Shown: positions 7,937-16,934 of the stretch, in pieces | Numbering within the stretch: the stretch's first letter is position 1 | How the letters are laid out: the number at the start of each line of letters is the position of its first letter | Assembly (NCBI RefSeq): GCF_019263585.2 | Contig: NZ_JADQDF010000001.1 | Span: forward strand, 5,218,501-5,282,500 | Direction of reading: 5' to 3' | Source: Pseudonocardia oceani | GTDB lineage: Bacteria > Actinomycetota > Actinomycetes > Mycobacteriales > Pseudonocardiaceae | Length of the DNA: 64,000 nt | Position numbers and translations under genes: made by a program | The notes under the pieces: model-generated | The model's database searches: none | The model's input: only the letters and a program-made list of their open reading frames with translations | What the model was told of the DNA's origin: nothing

Positions 7937-8238
7937 CGCGCGGAGTGTAGGTGGCCTCCTGGTTCCGCAGGCAGCCGGCCGCGAATGCTACGGCCGGATC
8001 ACGGTCAGGCGTCGGCGGGGCCACGAGTCGGAGAACACTGCCGCGGCTCGTGGTTTCGGGGTGATCCCCGAGGCCACTCGGTAGTGATCCTGATGCCTGT
8101 CTCAGCTCCGGGATGCCACGGTGGGATCATGACGACGATCGGTAGGTCCGCGGCCACGGCCGCACCGGCGGGGGGCCGCTGCGCCCTCGGCGCGCCGGTC
8201 GTCGCCCGGGTGCCGCGTGTCCGGGGCCGGGGTGCGTC
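7937..8238. other. 302-bp spacer between divergent hydrolase and DMT-like genes
   Basis: It holds the minus-strand TACACT -10 box for the hydrolase (7944-7949). I see no convincing gene, repeat or strong hairpin in the rest. The composition is a little less GC-biased around 8030-8130. Confidence 0.5.
7944..7949 (-). promoter_or_regulatory. -10 box (TACACT), leaderless start of the hydrolase gene
   Basis: TACACT on the minus strand ends 7 nt before the GTG at 7936, placing the transcription start at or next to the start codon. Confidence 0.6.
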
Positions 8239-9228
8239 GTGACCCCCACCCTGCTGGCGTCCTCGCCCGCCATCGCCCTCGCGGTCGTCGCGGCCGGCTG
8301 CTTCGCCGTCGCCGCCACCCTGCAGCACGACGCCGTCGACGGCGTCTCCACCGACGGCAGGCGCCTCGGGGTCTCGGCGTTCCGCACGCTGGTCGGCCGG
8401 CCGGGGTGGCTGCTCGGGCTCGCCGCGGCGGGCGCCGGGTCGGGCCTGCACGCCGTCGCGCTCGTCCTGAGCCCGCTGTCGGTCGTGCAGCCCATCGGGG
8501 TGCTCGCCGTGCCGATCGCGGTGCTGCTCACCGCCCGGCGCACGCGCGAGCGGCCGGGGCGCGGGGTGCTGCTCGGGGTGGCGCTGAGCGTCGCGGGCGT
8601 CGCGGCGTTCGTGTCGATCGCGGCGAACTCGACGAGCTCCACCCGGGTGCCCGACTTCGCCACGCTCATCGCGGGCGGGATCAGCCTCGCGCTGGTGCTC
8701 GTGCTCGTCCTGGTCGCGACGTTCACCCGCGGCTGGCGGCGCTGCGTCGCCTACGTCACGGCGGGCGCCGTCGCGTTCGGGCTGGTGTCCGCGCTGGTGC
8801 GGGCCCTGTCGCTGCAGATCACCACCGGGCTCGTCGCCTGGACCGACCCGCGCCTGCTCGGCACCGCCGCCGGTATCGGGCTCGCCCTGCTCGTGGGCGG
8901 CTGGCTCATCCAGCAGGGGTTCGCGTCCGGGCCGCCGGAGGTGGTCATCGCCTGCCTCACCGTCGTCGACCCCATCGTCGCGGTGCTGCTGGGCATCGTC
9001 CTGCTCGGCGAGGGGCCCGCGACGTCGGGCACCGCCGCCGTGGTCCTGCTCGCCTGCGCCGCCGCGGCCGCGGCCGGGGTCGTCTCCCTGGCCCGCTACC
9101 ACCCCGACGCCCGCCGCGCGCGGGCCCAGGCCCGCGCCGCCGCGGCCGCCTCGTCCGACACCACTCGATCGTCCGACACCGCTCGCTCCCACGACCCCGC
9201 CGCGCCGCGGCCCGCCCCCCGCCCCTGA
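8239..9228 (+). CDS. Multi-spanning membrane protein, DMT/EamA-like
   Basis: This is a 329-residue integral membrane protein with about nine or ten hydrophobic segments between residues 8 and 290. Two related halves are suggested: LSPLSVVQPIGVLAVPIAVLL in the first and CLTVVDPIVAVLLGIVLLGEGP in the second. The latter is a typical end-of-repeat motif of drug/metabolite transporter (EamA-like) permeases. The last 40 residues are a hydrophilic Ala/Arg/Ser/Pro-rich tail. The GTG at 8239 was chosen because hydrophobicity begins immediately after it. Substrate unknown. The gene is 41 bp upstream of a glycosyltransferase and may be co-transcribed with it. Confidence 0.7.
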   Translation: MTPTLLASSPAIALAVVAAGCFAVAATLQHDAVDGVSTDGRRLGVSAFRTLVGRPGWLLGLAAAGAGSGLHAVALVLSPLSVVQPIGVLAVPIAVLLTARRTRERPGRGVLLGVALSVAGVAAFVSIAANSTSSTRVPDFATLIAGGISLALVLVLVLVATFTRGWRRCVAYVTAGAVAFGLVSALVRALSLQITTGLVAWTDPRLLGTAAGIGLALLVGGWLIQQGFASGPPEVVIACLTVVDPIVAVLLGIVLLGEGPATSGTAAVVLLACAAAAAAGVVSLARYHPDARRARAQARAAAAASSDTTRSSDTARSHDPAAPRPAPRP

Positions 9229-9269
9229 AGACGCGTCGCCCCCGACCGCACCCGAGAGGATCCCTCCCC

Positions 9270-10448
9270 GTGAAGCCGCTGCGCATCCTGATCGGCGCCG
9301 ACACCTACGCCCCCGACGTCAACGGCCTGTCGCGCTTCTCCTCGCGCCTGGCCGCCGGGCTCGTCGAGCGGGGCCACGAGGTGCACGTCGTCGCCCCGTC
9401 GCACGACGGCCCGGGCGCGGTCCGCGAGGAGGACGGCGTGATCGTCCACACGGTCAAGTCGCACCGCTGGTTCAGCCACCCCACGTTCCGCGTGGCCTGG
9501 CCCTGGACCACGCGCCCGCGCACCGCGCGGCTGTTCGCCGAGATCGCCCCGGACGTCCTGCACGTGCAGGGCCACTTCCCGGTCGGTCGCGGCCTGGTGC
9601 ACGCCGCCCGCGCCGCCGGCACCCCGATCGTCGCGACCAACCACTTCATGCCCGAGAACCTCGTCGGCCACGCCCGCGTGCCGAAGGTCCTGCAGAAGCC
9701 GGTCACGAAGATCGGCTGGTGGGACATGCACCTGATCTACCGGCACGCCGACGTCGTCACCGCGCCGACGCCGCGCGCGGTCGAGCTGATGGAGAAGGCC
9801 ACCGGCATCACGGGCTCGCTGGCGGTCTCCTGCGGCATCGACGCCGCGAAGTACCGCGGCGGCGAGCCCGACCCGTCCGCGCCGACCACCGTGCTGTTCG
9901 TCGGCCGGATGGACCAGGAGAAGCGCGTCGACGAGCTGCTGCGCGCCTTCGCCGCGCTGCCCGCGGGCACCCGCGCCGAGCTGGAGGTCATCGGCGAGGG
10001 CGTGATGCGCGAGGAGTGGACGGGCCTGGCCGCCGAGCTCGGCATCGGCACCCGCACGCGCTTCCGCGGCTTCGTCTCCGAGGAGGAGCTCGTCGCCGCC
10101 TACCGCCGCGCCTCGGTGTTCTGCATGCCCGGCATCGCCGAGCTGCAGAGCCTGGTCACGCTCGAGGCGATGGCCGCGGGCACCCCGGTGATCGCGGCGA
10201 ACGCGATGGCGCTGCCGCACCTGGTCCGCCCGGGCCGCAACGGCTGGCTCTACACCCCCGGCGACGTCCCGGAGCTCACCACGCGCCTCGCCGCGCTGGT
10301 CGGCGACGCGGACATGCGCCGGCGGATGGGGGCGGCCAGCCGCGAGATGGTGGCCGCGCACGAGCTGAGCGGCACGCTGAGCACGTTCGAGGGCATCTAC
10401 GAGCGGTTGTCGGGCCGTCGCGAGGCCGGCGCGGTGCGCGCCGCCTGA
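9270..10448 (+). CDS. GT4-family glycosyltransferase (PimB/MgtA-like)
   Basis: This is a 392-residue GT-B glycosyltransferase. N-terminal features include ADTYAPDVNGLSRFSSRLAAGL and DVLHVQGHFPVGRG. The donor-phosphate site VGRMDQEKRVDELL has R213 and K218, and the EX7E motif is E291-E299 within ELQSLVTLEAM. The pattern resembles actinobacterial mannosyl- or glucosyltransferases that act on phosphatidyl-inositol or diacylglycerol acceptors at the cytoplasmic membrane face; the specific sugar and acceptor are inferred only at family level. The GTG at 9270 is preceded by GAGAGGA. It follows the DMT-like gene by 41 bp. Confidence 0.8.
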   Translation: MKPLRILIGADTYAPDVNGLSRFSSRLAAGLVERGHEVHVVAPSHDGPGAVREEDGVIVHTVKSHRWFSHPTFRVAWPWTTRPRTARLFAEIAPDVLHVQGHFPVGRGLVHAARAAGTPIVATNHFMPENLVGHARVPKVLQKPVTKIGWWDMHLIYRHADVVTAPTPRAVELMEKATGITGSLAVSCGIDAAKYRGGEPDPSAPTTVLFVGRMDQEKRVDELLRAFAALPAGTRAELEVIGEGVMREEWTGLAAELGIGTRTRFRGFVSEEELVAAYRRASVFCMPGIAELQSLVTLEAMAAGTPVIAANAMALPHLVRPGRNGWLYTPGDVPELTTRLAALVGDADMRRRMGAASREMVAAHELSGTLSTFEGIYERLSGRREAGAVRAA

Positions 10449-10576
10449 CGTCCGCGCCGGGCCGCCCGCGGTCCGCCCGGGACCGGCCCGGCGGGCCGAC
10501 ACGCCGCCCGCCGGGAGTGAGCAGCGCGTTCGGCGCTCACCCCCGAGGGTGGGCCGGAACTGTCGGTGGGCGGGGT

Positions 10577-10582
10577 TAACCT
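10577..10582 (+). promoter_or_regulatory. -10 box (TAACCT) upstream of dnaE
   Basis: TAACCT in GGGGTTAACCTGAGCC is the best -10 candidate in the 233-bp spacer. It would give a leader of about 95 nt ending in an AGGAGGGAG ribosome site before the ATG. Confidence 0.4.
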
Positions 10583-10681
10583 GAGCCGGTCCCCGGGCCG
10601 CCGCGAGCGGGCTGCACGGGGTCGCGTCCAGTGCACGAGCGCGGTCCCGCGGGCCGCGCCAGGAGGGAGCTCCCCACTCCG

Positions 10682-13600
10682 ATGTCCGGTTCCGGCGACA
10701 GCTTCGTCCACCTCCACACCCACACCGAGTTCTCGATGCTCGACGGGGCCGCGCGGTTGGACGACCTGTTCTCCGAAGCCGCGCGGATGGAGATGCCCGC
10801 GCTGGCGATGACCGACCACGGCAACGTGTTCGGCGCCTACGAGTTCTGGCGCAAGGCCAGGGCCGCGGGCGTCAAGCCGATCATCGGCATGGAGGGCTAC
10901 CTCGCGCCGGGCAGCCGGCACGAGCGCAAGCGCGCGGTGCTGGCCCGGGGCGCGTCGGGCGCGGACGACACCGACAACCCCGGCGAGATGTACACCCACA
11001 TGACGCTGCTGGCCGAGAACAACGAGGGGATGCACAACCTCTTCCGGCTCTCCTCGCTGGCCTCGCTCGAGGGCTACTACTACAAGCCCCGTATGGACCG
11101 CGAGCTGCTGGAGACCTACGGCAAGGGGATCATCGCCACCACCGGCTGCCCCTCCGGCGAGGTCCAGCGGCTGCTGCAGCAGGACAAGTACGACGCCGCC
11201 GTCCAGGCCGCGAGCGACTACCGCGACATCTTCGGCAAGGACAACTTCTTCTGCGAGCTGATGGACCACGGCATCGAGATCGAGCGCCGCGTCCGCGACG
11301 ACCTGCACCGGCTCAAGAAGCAGCTCGAGCTGCCGGGGCTGGCCACGAACGACCTGCACTACACCTACGCCGAGGACGCCAAGCCGCACGAGGTGCTGCT
11401 GTGCGTGCAGACCGGCAAGACCCTCGCCGACCCCAACCGGTTCAAGTTCGACGCCCAGGACTTCTACCTCAAGAGCCCGGCCGAGATGCGGGCCCAGTGG
11501 GACGACGCGTTCCCCGAGGCGTGCGACAACACCCTCGCGATCGCCGAGCGGGTCGACGTCAACTTCACCGAGGGGCAGGACCTCATGCCCCGGGCGCCCG
11601 TGCCCGAGGGCGAGTCGGAGGAGAGCTGGCTGGTCAAAGAGGTCGAGCGGGGGATGCACAACCGCTTCCCGAACGGCATCACCGACCAGTACCGCAAGCA
11701 GGTCGACTACGAGGTCGGCGTCATCATCCAGATGGGCTTCCCCGGCTACTTCCTCGTCACGGCCGACCTGATCCAGCACGCGAAGAAGGTCGGCATCCGC
11801 TGCGGCCCCGGCCGTGGTTCCGCCGCCGGCTCGCTCGTCGCCTACGCCCTGGGCATCACCGACCTCGACCCGATCCACCACAAGCTGCTCTTCGAGCGGT
11901 TCCTCAACCCCGAGCGCATCTCGATGCCCGACATCGACATGGACTTCGACGAGCGCCGCCGGGGCGAGATGATCCGCTACACCACCGAGAAGTACGGCGA
12001 GGACCGGATCGCGCAGATCATCACCTACTCCACGATCAAGGCGAAGGCCGCGATCAAGGACTCGGCGCGCGTGCTGTTCGGGCAGCCCGGCTACGCCGTC
12101 GCCGACCGGATCACCAAGGCGATGCCGCCCGCGATCATGGGCAAGGACATCCCGCTCTCGGGCGTGTTCGACCCCACGCACAAGCGCTACTCCGAGGCCA
12201 CCGAGGTCCGGGCGCTCTACGACGTCGACCCGCAGGTCAAGGAGATCATCGACACCGCGCGGGGCCTGGAGGGCCTCAAGCGGCAGTGGGGCGTGCACGC
12301 CGCGGGCGTGATCATGTCGAGCAAGCCGCTGATCGACGTCATCCCGATCCAGCGCCGCGAGGCCGACGGCGCGATCATCACGCAGTTCGACATGGGCGCC
12401 TGCGAGACGCTCGGGCTGCTCAAGATGGACTTCCTGGGCCTGCGCAACCTCACGATCATCGACGACGCGCTGGAGAACATCGAGCTCAACGGCAAGCCGA
12501 AGCTCGTCATCGAGGACATCGGGCTCGACGACCCGAAGACCTACGAGCTGCTGTCCAAGGGCGAGACGCTCGGGGTGTTCCAGCTCGACGGCGGCCCGAT
12601 GCGCGACCTGCTGCGCCGCATGGCCCCCACCGAGTTCGACGACATCTCCGCGGTCGGCGCGCTCTACCGCCCCGGTCCGATGGGCGCCAACGCGCACAAC
12701 GACTACGCCGACCGCAAGAACGGGCGGCAGCCGGTCACGCCGATCCACCCCGAGCTGGAGGAGCCGCTCAAGGAGGTGCTCGGCGAGACCTACGGCCTCA
12801 TCGTGTACCAGGAGCAGGTCATGGCCATCGCGCAGGTCCTGGCCGGCTACACGCTGGGCAAGGCCGACCTGCTGCGCCGCGCGATGGGCAAGAAGAAGAA
12901 GGAGATCCTCGACAAGGAGTACGCCGGCTTCGCGCAGGGCATGAAGGACAACGGCTACTCCGCGGCCGCGGTCAAGACGCTCTGGGACATCCTGCTCCCG
13001 TTCTCCGACTACGCGTTCAACCGCGCGCACTCCGCCGCGTACGGCGTCGTCTCGTACTGGACGGCGTACCTCAAGGCCAACTACCCGGCCGAGTACATGT
13101 CCGGCGTGCTCACCTCGGTGCGCGACGACAAGGACAAGGCCGCGGTCTACCTGGCCGAGTGCCGCCGCATGGGCATCACGGTGCTCGCGCCCGACGTCAA
13201 CGAGTCGGTGCGCAACTTCGCGCCCGTCGGCACCGACATCCGGTTCGGCCTGGGCGGCATCCGCAACGTCGGCGTCAACGTCGTCGACGCGATCGTCAAG
13301 GCGCGCAAGGAGAAGGGCGACTTCAGCGACTTCTCCGACTTCCTGCGCAAGGTCGACGCCGTCGTCTGCAACAAGAAGGTCATCGAGTCGCTGATCAAGG
13401 CGGGCGCGTTCGACTCGCTCGGCCACACCCGCAAGGGCCTGCTGCTCGTGCACGCCGACGCGATCGACGCGGTGATGAGCACGAAGAAGGCCGCGTCGAT
13501 GGGCCAGTTCGACCTGTTCGGGTCGATGGACGGCTCCGGGCCCTCCGAGCTCGACTCGGTGTTCGACGTCAAGGTCTCCGACGACGAGTGGGACACCAAG

Positions 13601-14230
13601 CACAAGCTCGCCGTCGAGCGCGAGATGCTCGGGCTGTACGTGTCCGGGCACCCGCTGCACGGCGTCGAGTCGGTGCTCACGGCGAAGACCGACACCCCGA
13701 TCTCGGCGATCGTCGAGGGCACGGTGCCCGACGGGCACCAGGTCACCGTCGGCGGCATCCTCGCCGGGGTCAACCGGCGGGTGAACAAGAACGGCGAGCC
13801 GTGGGCGTCGGCGCAGCTGGAGGACCTCGCGGGCGGGATCGAGGTGCTGTTCTTCCCGCGCTGCTACCAGGTGGTCGGCGTCGACGTCGCGGAGGACGCG
13901 ATCGTGCTGCTCAAGTGCCGGGTCAACCGGCGCGACGACCGCGTTTCCCTCATCGTCAACGACCTCGCGGTGCCCGACCTCACGGTCGCGGGCGGCGGCC
14001 CGGCCGCCCCGGTGAAGGTCAGCATGCGCACCGAGCTCGTCACCCCGCAGCGGGTGTCGCGGCTCAAGGAGGTGCTCTCGCACCACCCGGGCAGCTCCGA
14101 GGTGCACCTCGCGCTGGTCGGCGGGAGCGGCACGAAGGTCTGGAAGCTCGACGACGGGCTGAAGGTCACCCAGTCCTCGGCGCTGATGGGCGACCTCAAG
14201 GCCCTGCTCGGGCCGGGCTGCCTGGGCTGA
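10682..14230 (+). CDS. dnaE: DNA polymerase III alpha subunit
   Basis: This is the replicative polymerase catalytic subunit (DnaE1), 1182 residues, the normal length. The N-terminal PHP domain opens with FVHLHTHTEFSMLDG and continues with MTDHGNVFG. In mycobacterial DnaE1 this domain is the proofreading exonuclease. The polymerase core carries two catalytic aspartates in PDIDMDF (D417 and D419), after the loop GPGRGSAAGSLVAYALG. FNRAHSAAYGVVSYWTAYLKANYPAEYM marks the fingers region. An OB-fold follows (VTVGGILAGVNRR), then a C-terminal tau/clamp-binding part. The ATG at 10682 follows AGGAGGGAG by 8 nt. It is monocistronic here. Confidence 0.97.
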   Translation: MSGSGDSFVHLHTHTEFSMLDGAARLDDLFSEAARMEMPALAMTDHGNVFGAYEFWRKARAAGVKPIIGMEGYLAPGSRHERKRAVLARGASGADDTDNPGEMYTHMTLLAENNEGMHNLFRLSSLASLEGYYYKPRMDRELLETYGKGIIATTGCPSGEVQRLLQQDKYDAAVQAASDYRDIFGKDNFFCELMDHGIEIERRVRDDLHRLKKQLELPGLATNDLHYTYAEDAKPHEVLLCVQTGKTLADPNRFKFDAQDFYLKSPAEMRAQWDDAFPEACDNTLAIAERVDVNFTEGQDLMPRAPVPEGESEESWLVKEVERGMHNRFPNGITDQYRKQVDYEVGVIIQMGFPGYFLVTADLIQHAKKVGIRCGPGRGSAAGSLVAYALGITDLDPIHHKLLFERFLNPERISMPDIDMDFDERRRGEMIRYTTEKYGEDRIAQIITYSTIKAKAAIKDSARVLFGQPGYAVADRITKAMPPAIMGKDIPLSGVFDPTHKRYSEATEVRALYDVDPQVKEIIDTARGLEGLKRQWGVHAAGVIMSSKPLIDVIPIQRREADGAIITQFDMGACETLGLLKMDFLGLRNLTIIDDALENIELNGKPKLVIEDIGLDDPKTYELLSKGETLGVFQLDGGPMRDLLRRMAPTEFDDISAVGALYRPGPMGANAHNDYADRKNGRQPVTPIHPELEEPLKEVLGETYGLIVYQEQVMAIAQVLAGYTLGKADLLRRAMGKKKKEILDKEYAGFAQGMKDNGYSAAAVKTLWDILLPFSDYAFNRAHSAAYGVVSYWTAYLKANYPAEYMSGVLTSVRDDKDKAAVYLAECRRMGITVLAPDVNESVRNFAPVGTDIRFGLGGIRNVGVNVVDAIVKARKEKGDFSDFSDFLRKVDAVVCNKKVIESLIKAGAFDSLGHTRKGLLLVHADAIDAVMSTKKAASMGQFDLFGSMDGSGPSELDSVFDVKVSDDEWDTKHKLAVEREMLGLYVSGHPLHGVESVLTAKTDTPISAIVEGTVPDGHQVTVGGILAGVNRRVNKNGEPWASAQLEDLAGGIEVLFFPRCYQVVGVDVAEDAIVLLKCRVNRRDDRVSLIVNDLAVPDLTVAGGGPAAPVKVSMRTELVTPQRVSRLKEVLSHHPGSSEVHLALVGGSGTKVWKLDDGLKVTQSSALMGDLKALLGPGCLG

Positions 14231-14518
14231 TCCGGCGCCGGGCTCAGTCCGGCGCTGCGGAGACTGGCCCGCCGGAAGCCCCGTCGTGTCCCGCCGCCCG
14301 GCCGGCCGCATCGGCGGCCTGGTCCTCGCCGACGGCGGCGCCCGCCCGCTCATGATCGCCAGGAGTGGTGCACAGGGGTCATCCGTGACCGTCTCGCACC
14401 ACTCCTGACGATCATGGCGCGGGCGACGGCCGGGAGCGCGCCCTCAGGGTCGTCGGCGGGGCCGTGGTGGTGCGGTCCCCGCCACCGAGGGTCGTCCGAG
14501 CGGCGCCTGGCCGAGGGT
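14231..14518. other. 288-bp spacer after dnaE
   Basis: The two convergent genes dnaE and paaX-like meet here. The only structure seen is the 66-bp palindromic element at 14351-14416, which could also stop transcription from either side although it has no T-tract. Confidence 0.5.
14351..14416. repeat. CATGATC-capped palindromic element (66 bp)
   Basis: The 21-bp arms match at 20 positions: 14351-14371 against 14396-14416. Both begin with CATGATCG when read from the outside, apart from the single mismatch. The 24-nt centre holds a second small palindrome, GGTCA TCCG TGACC. The ends resemble the elements at 2166-2232 and 16687-16708. Confidence 0.8.
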
Positions 14519-15376
14519 TCAGGGCCGGCCGGTCAGCTGCTGCCAGTACCGCTGGGCCGGGTCCTCCCACCGCGCGTGCAGGCGGGTGAACAGGTCGGCG
14601 GCGCGGGCGCCGGCCCAGTGGTCGGGCAGGAGCTCGGCGGGCAGGCGGGGGTCCAGGAACGGGAAGCGCCGCCAGGCGTGGACCAGGTGGATCTGGTGGG
14701 CGAGGACCTCGGCGGGGCCGGTGGGGGCCGCGTCGGCGAAGGCGTCGAGGAACTCCTCGTAGGCCTCCTCGACCTCCGCCAGGTCCCACGCCTGCGCGAC
14801 GACCTCGCCCTCGGCGCCGATCGCGCCGAACGGGCCGACGAAGGAACTGCTGACGGCGGTGAGCTCCAGGTCGGCGACGACGTCGGCGACCTCGCTCTGC
14901 TTCGCCGGATCGGGGGAGACCCAGACGCCGGGCGCGGGCGAGCCGAGACCGGCCCAGGCCAGGCGGGTGCGCAGGCGGTGGCGCAGCTGCCGGCGCGCCT
15001 CCGGGACGCTGACCAGCAGCACCAGCCACCGCCCGTCCCACGGCCGGTCGGCCTGGCCGAAGCCGTAGATCCGCTCGGCGCCGTCGGTGAGCAGCCGCCG
15101 GCCGGACGGGGTGAGCGACCAGCGGACGCGGCGCCCGGCGCGGTCGGACTCCAGCAGCCCCTCGGCGGCGGTGCGGGCCAGCGCCTGGCGCGCCGACTTG
15201 GGCTCGACCCCGAGCGCGCCCAGGACGTCGAGCAGGACCTGGGTCCAGACCGGCTCGCCGCGGGGGAGCACGAATTCGCCGAGGACGGTGAGCAGCAGGG
15301 AGCGGGCGCTCGTCGCGCCCAGCTCGCGGCGCCGCGACAGCGCCGGGTGCTCGGGAAGGTGCTCGGCGGCGGACAT
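14519..15376 (-). CDS. PaaX-family transcriptional regulator
   Basis: This is a 285-residue DNA-binding protein. The N-terminal winged helix (about residues 20-75) reads SARSLLLTVLGEFVLPRGEPVWTQ and SARQALARTAAEGLL, the PaaX hallmark. The middle contains RWLVLLVSVPEARRQLRHRLR, and the C-terminal domain ends VHAWRRFPFLDPRLPAELLPDHW, both typical of PaaX. Founding members repress phenylacetate catabolism and sense phenylacetyl-CoA. No phenylacetate genes are present here; instead the gene is divergent from bioA with only 27 bp between the start codons. It may therefore control itself and bioA (inference). The start ATG at 15376 fits homologues. Confidence 0.8.
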   Translation of the reverse strand: MSAAEHLPEHPALSRRRELGATSARSLLLTVLGEFVLPRGEPVWTQVLLDVLGALGVEPKSARQALARTAAEGLLESDRAGRRVRWSLTPSGRRLLTDGAERIYGFGQADRPWDGRWLVLLVSVPEARRQLRHRLRTRLAWAGLGSPAPGVWVSPDPAKQSEVADVVADLELTAVSSSFVGPFGAIGAEGEVVAQAWDLAEVEEAYEEFLDAFADAAPTGPAEVLAHQIHLVHAWRRFPFLDPRLPAELLPDHWAGARAADLFTRLHARWEDPAQRYWQQLTGRP

Positions 15377-15389
15377 GACCGGCCCACTC

Positions 15390-15395
15390 TAGTGT
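15390..15395 (+). promoter_or_regulatory. -10 box (TAGTGT), bioA
   Basis: TAGTGT ends 8 nt before the bioA GTG, so bioA is probably leaderless. The same 27-bp spacer must also hold the start of the paaX-like gene. Confidence 0.55.
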
Positions 15396-15403
15396 GTCGA
15401 GCC

Positions 15404-16672
15404 GTGGAGATCACGGAGCTGGTGAGCACGGACCGTCAGCACGTGTGGCACCCCTACGCCCCGATGCCCGCGACGACGACGCCGCTGCCCGTCGCGTCGG
15501 CGGCCGGGGTGCGCCTGACGCTCGCCGACGGCCGTGAGCTGGTCGACGGGATGTCGTCGTGGTGGGCGGCGATCCACGGCTACGCCCACCCCGTCCTCGA
15601 CGCCGCGGTGCGCGACCAGCTGGGCTCGATGAGCCACGTGATGTTCGGCGGGCTCACGCACTCGCCCGCGGTGGAGCTCGCGCGGCTGCTCGTCGACGTC
15701 ACCCCGGCCGGGCTGGAGCACGTGTTCCTGGCCGACTCCGGGTCGGTGTCGGTCGAGGTCGCGATCAAGATGTGCCTGCAGTACCAGCGCTCGCGCGGGC
15801 GCCCGGGCAAGCACCGCCTGATGACCTGGCGCGGCGGCTACCACGGCGACACGTTCGGCGCGATGAGCGTCTGCGACCCCGACGGCGGCATGCACTCCCT
15901 CTGGAGCGACGTCCTGCCGCAGCAGGTGTTCGCGTCCGCGCCGCCCCGGGAGTTCGAGACGGCCTACGTGGCGGAGCTCGCCGACCTCGTGGAGCGGCAC
16001 GCCGACGAGCTCGCCGCCGTCATCGTCGAGCCGGTCGTGCAGGGCGCGGGCGGGATGCGCTTCCACGACCCGCGCTACCTGCACGTCCTGCGCGAGCTGT
16101 GTCTCACCCACGACGTCCTCCTGGTCTTCGACGAGATCGCCACCGGCTTCGGGCGCACCGGCGAGATGTTCGCCGCCGACCACGCCGGGATCGCGCCGGA
16201 CGTCCTGTGCGTCGGCAAGGCCCTGACCGGCGGCTACCTGACGATGGCGGCGGCGCTGTGCACGTCGGCGGTCGCCCGCGGCATCTCCGACGGTGCCGCG
16301 GGCGTGCTCATGCACGGGCCGACCTTCATGGGCAACCCGCTGGCCGCCGCCGTCGCCGGGGCGTCGGTGCGGCTGCTGGGCGAGCGCGACTGGCGCGGCG
16401 AGGTCGCCGGGATCGCGACCGCCCTGACCGACGGGCTGGCGCCGGCCCGCGCAGTGCCCGGCGTCGTCGACGTCCGCGTGCTGGGCGCCATCGGGGTCGT
16501 GCAGCTCGACCACGAGGTCGACATGGCCGCCGCGTCCGCCGCCGCCGTCGACGCCGGGGTGTGGCTGCGCCCGTTCCGCGACCTCGTCTACACGATGCCG
16601 CCCTACGTCTGCACGCCCGACGACCTCGCCGCGATCACCGCGGCGGTCTGCGCGGCGGCCGCCGCGGGCTGA
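15404..16672 (+). CDS. bioA: Adenosylmethionine-8-amino-7-oxononanoate aminotransferase
   Basis: BioA transfers an amino group from S-adenosylmethionine to KAPA, giving DAPA, the antepenultimate step of biotin synthesis. It is a 422-residue class III PLP aminotransferase. Visible motifs are RQHVWHPYAPM at the N terminus (BioA-specific), SSWWAAIHGY for substrate binding and WRGGYHGDTFGAMS. FDEIATGFGRTG contains the PLP-contacting D243, and VGKALTGGYLTMAA holds the Schiff-base lysine K272. The GTG at 15404 gives the expected start. It is separated from bioF-D-B by a SulP permease gene and a palindrome-bearing spacer, so it is probably a separate transcript. Confidence 0.95.
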   Translation: MEITELVSTDRQHVWHPYAPMPATTTPLPVASAAGVRLTLADGRELVDGMSSWWAAIHGYAHPVLDAAVRDQLGSMSHVMFGGLTHSPAVELARLLVDVTPAGLEHVFLADSGSVSVEVAIKMCLQYQRSRGRPGKHRLMTWRGGYHGDTFGAMSVCDPDGGMHSLWSDVLPQQVFASAPPREFETAYVAELADLVERHADELAAVIVEPVVQGAGGMRFHDPRYLHVLRELCLTHDVLLVFDEIATGFGRTGEMFAADHAGIAPDVLCVGKALTGGYLTMAAALCTSAVARGISDGAAGVLMHGPTFMGNPLAAAVAGASVRLLGERDWRGEVAGIATALTDGLAPARAVPGVVDVRVLGAIGVVQLDHEVDMAAASAAAVDAGVWLRPFRDLVYTMPPYVCTPDDLAAITAAVCAAAAAG

Positions 16673-16686
16673 GCGACCCGCGGAAG

Positions 16687-16708
16687 TGATCATGAGCACT
16701 CATGATCA
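16687..16708. repeat. Short CATGATC palindrome after bioA
   Basis: Perfect 10-bp arms TGATCATGAG and CTCATGATCA enclose a 2-nt centre. It lies 14 bp after the bioA stop and shares the ATGATCA ends of the elements at 2166 and 14351. Confidence 0.65.
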
Positions 16709-16934
16709 TCCGGCTGGAGTCGCCCGGCCGGGTGACGGCGGCGGCACCGGCGGCCCGGTGCCGCGCTGAGCAGGTCGTTCCCACCTGGGCGGACGCACCG
16801 ATCAGACCGGCGTGACGGGCGGGTGAACGTCCGCGGAGGCGGACAGAGGGCGCGGAACGGACACGGCCGGGACGTCGTTGGCGGGACCGCGGTGCACCGA
16901 GGCGCCCGACCCGACCCGACCACCCGGAGTGCCC

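Noticed and set aside
10397..14353. Very long open frame opposite dnaE
   Set aside because: It is the complement of a GC-rich gene; composition is His/Asp/Arg-rich, no domain is recognisable, and dnaE on the other strand is certain.
14351..14416. Classical rho-independent terminator of dnaE
   Set aside because: The hairpin lies 120 bp after the stop, has a 24-nt centre and no T-tract, and shares its ends with palindromes elsewhere; a repeat element is the better reading, though it may still affect termination.
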